Shown: piece after piece, positions 63,541 to 64,000 of the stretch
Position numbering within the stretch: the first letter of the stretch is position 1
Layout: every line of letters begins with the position of its first letter
Assembly (NCBI RefSeq): GCF_027105095.1
Contig: NZ_CP114278.1
Span: forward strand, 1,426,001 to 1,490,000
From: Brevundimonas vesicularis
Lineage (GTDB): Bacteria; Pseudomonadota; Alphaproteobacteria; Caulobacterales; Caulobacteraceae
Reading direction: 5' to 3'
DNA length: 64,000 bases
Made by a program: the position numbers and the translations under genes
The notes under the pieces: model-generated
What the model saw: only the letters and a program-made list of their open reading frames with translations
What the model was told of the DNA's origin: nothing
Databases searched by the model: none

Positions 63541-63780
63541 TCAGCCCTCGACGTCCGTGGAGGGGCGGTCATAGCCGTCCGCGCTTTCGGTGACCCATTC
63601 CCCGGCGGCGGTCTCGTATTCGATGGCGGCGGTCTGGTCCGGCACGCGCTGTTCGCGCGCGGCGCGCACGGCGGCGGCCGTTGCGTCGTCGTGGCTGGCG
63701 AAGGTTTCGGAATAGGTGTCGCCGGACTTGTAGGCCCAGCCGCCGTCGTGTTCGACGATGCGATAGGTGACATGGGCCAT
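63541..63780 (-). CDS. DUF2188-like small protein
   Basis: A 79-residue protein of the DUF2188 type: VTYRIVEHDGGWAYKSGDTY, then SHDDATAAAVRAAREQR, and a short acidic tail. The domain is a small alpha/beta fold of unknown role. AGGAG precedes the ATG by about eight bases. It heads an operon with the EEP lipoprotein. Confidence 0.8.
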   Translation of the reverse strand: MAHVTYRIVEHDGGWAYKSGDTYSETFASHDDATAAAVRAAREQRVPDQTAAIEYETAAGEWVTESADGYDRPSTDVEG

Positions 63781-63955
63781 GGGATGCGCTCCTGAGATTG
63801 ATGAGATCGGACCCTAGACCGAACCGACGGCGGCCGAAACGGCGACCTTACGAAGATTTCACGCAACGCCGCGCATCCGTTGAGGCGTCGGCCAGCCTCT
63901 TGTGATCAGAAGGCCGCCGCATCAGGCTGCTGCAACGGTTCAAGGGGTATTCTTC

Positions 63956-64000
63956 ATGCATGACTTCATTCCGATCTTCGCCATATTCTCTGTCTTCGGC
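63956..64000 (+). CDS. Start of an unidentified membrane protein gene
   Basis: The last 45 bases open a frame from an ATG that follows an AAGGGG stretch by about eight bases. The 15 visible residues are hydrophobic (DFIPIFAIFSVFG), as in a membrane segment or signal anchor. The gene runs off the window, so the product cannot be named. Confidence 0.5.
   Translation, partial: MHDFIPIFAIFSVFG

Overview
The window is high-GC, densely coded DNA with many ATGA/GTGA gene overlaps. It has two large TonB-dependent receptors, a valine-catabolism operon and a xylose-type sugar gene pair. These traits suggest an aerobic alphaproteobacterium of the Caulobacterales, most likely Brevundimonas-like; this is inferred from gene content and style, and no rRNA gene is present to prove it. 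I recognised no tRNA, rRNA, CRISPR array or transposase.

Region 1 (1-17,100) is a metal-resistance block. It holds the end of a Zn/Cd-type P-ATPase, a DUF411 protein, a four-helix copper-binding protein, and a MerR/MerT/GDCCVxC set. Next comes a minus-strand operon, cnrY-cnrX-cnrH-like followed by copA-copB-copC and a Cys-rich peptide, then an acyltransferase group with a damaged DUF411 copy. The block ends with copC/copD, a YHS-tagged copper P-type ATPase divergent from csoR across two CsoR-type operators, and two DUF305 proteins. Small Cys-rich secreted peptides and His/Met-rich repeats recur.

Region 2 (17,200-24,510) is a minus-strand sulfide operon: persulfide dioxygenase (5' end lost), two YeeE/YedE half-transporters, a TIGR01244 protein, sulfide:quinone reductase, TauE/SafE, cydA-cydB, a DUF2474 subunit and a membrane methyltransferase. 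At about 24,510 it abuts a 5'-truncated aldehyde dehydrogenase on the other strand. This is a rearrangement scar or an assembly join, and a lactonase and an aldose epimerase follow.

Region 3 (27,350-35,550) is a compact respiratory module: a CtaG-type assembly factor, cytochrome b561, a diheme and a monoheme cytochrome c, CoxB with a fused cytochrome c, a CoxA-CoxC fusion, a small membrane protein, DUF2231 and a sorbosone-dehydrogenase-like PQQ protein. Periplasmic sugar oxidation could feed this caa3-type oxidase directly.

Region 4 (36,100-41,740) is a LysR regulator divergent from mmsA, acyl-CoA dehydrogenase, 3-hydroxyisobutyryl-CoA hydrolase and mmsB, i.e. lower valine catabolism.

Region 5 (42,000-58,050) is a glycan-use locus: a LacI regulator, two TonB receptors, a secreted glucoamylase-like (GH144-type) protein, a three-gene sugar ABC importer, a 1071-residue discoidin/toroid hydrolase and a divergent ABC ATPase. 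Related palindromes lie before lacI and between the ATPase and the second receptor, suggesting one regulon.

Region 6 (58,100-64,000) carries a membrane protein, a double-hotdog thioesterase and the folate-independent methionine synthase pair MesX-MesD behind a cobalamin riboswitch and a 28-bp ArsR-family-like palindrome. An ArsC/Spx-like protein, a secreted EEP-family phosphatase, a DUF2188 protein and the first 15 codons of another gene complete it.
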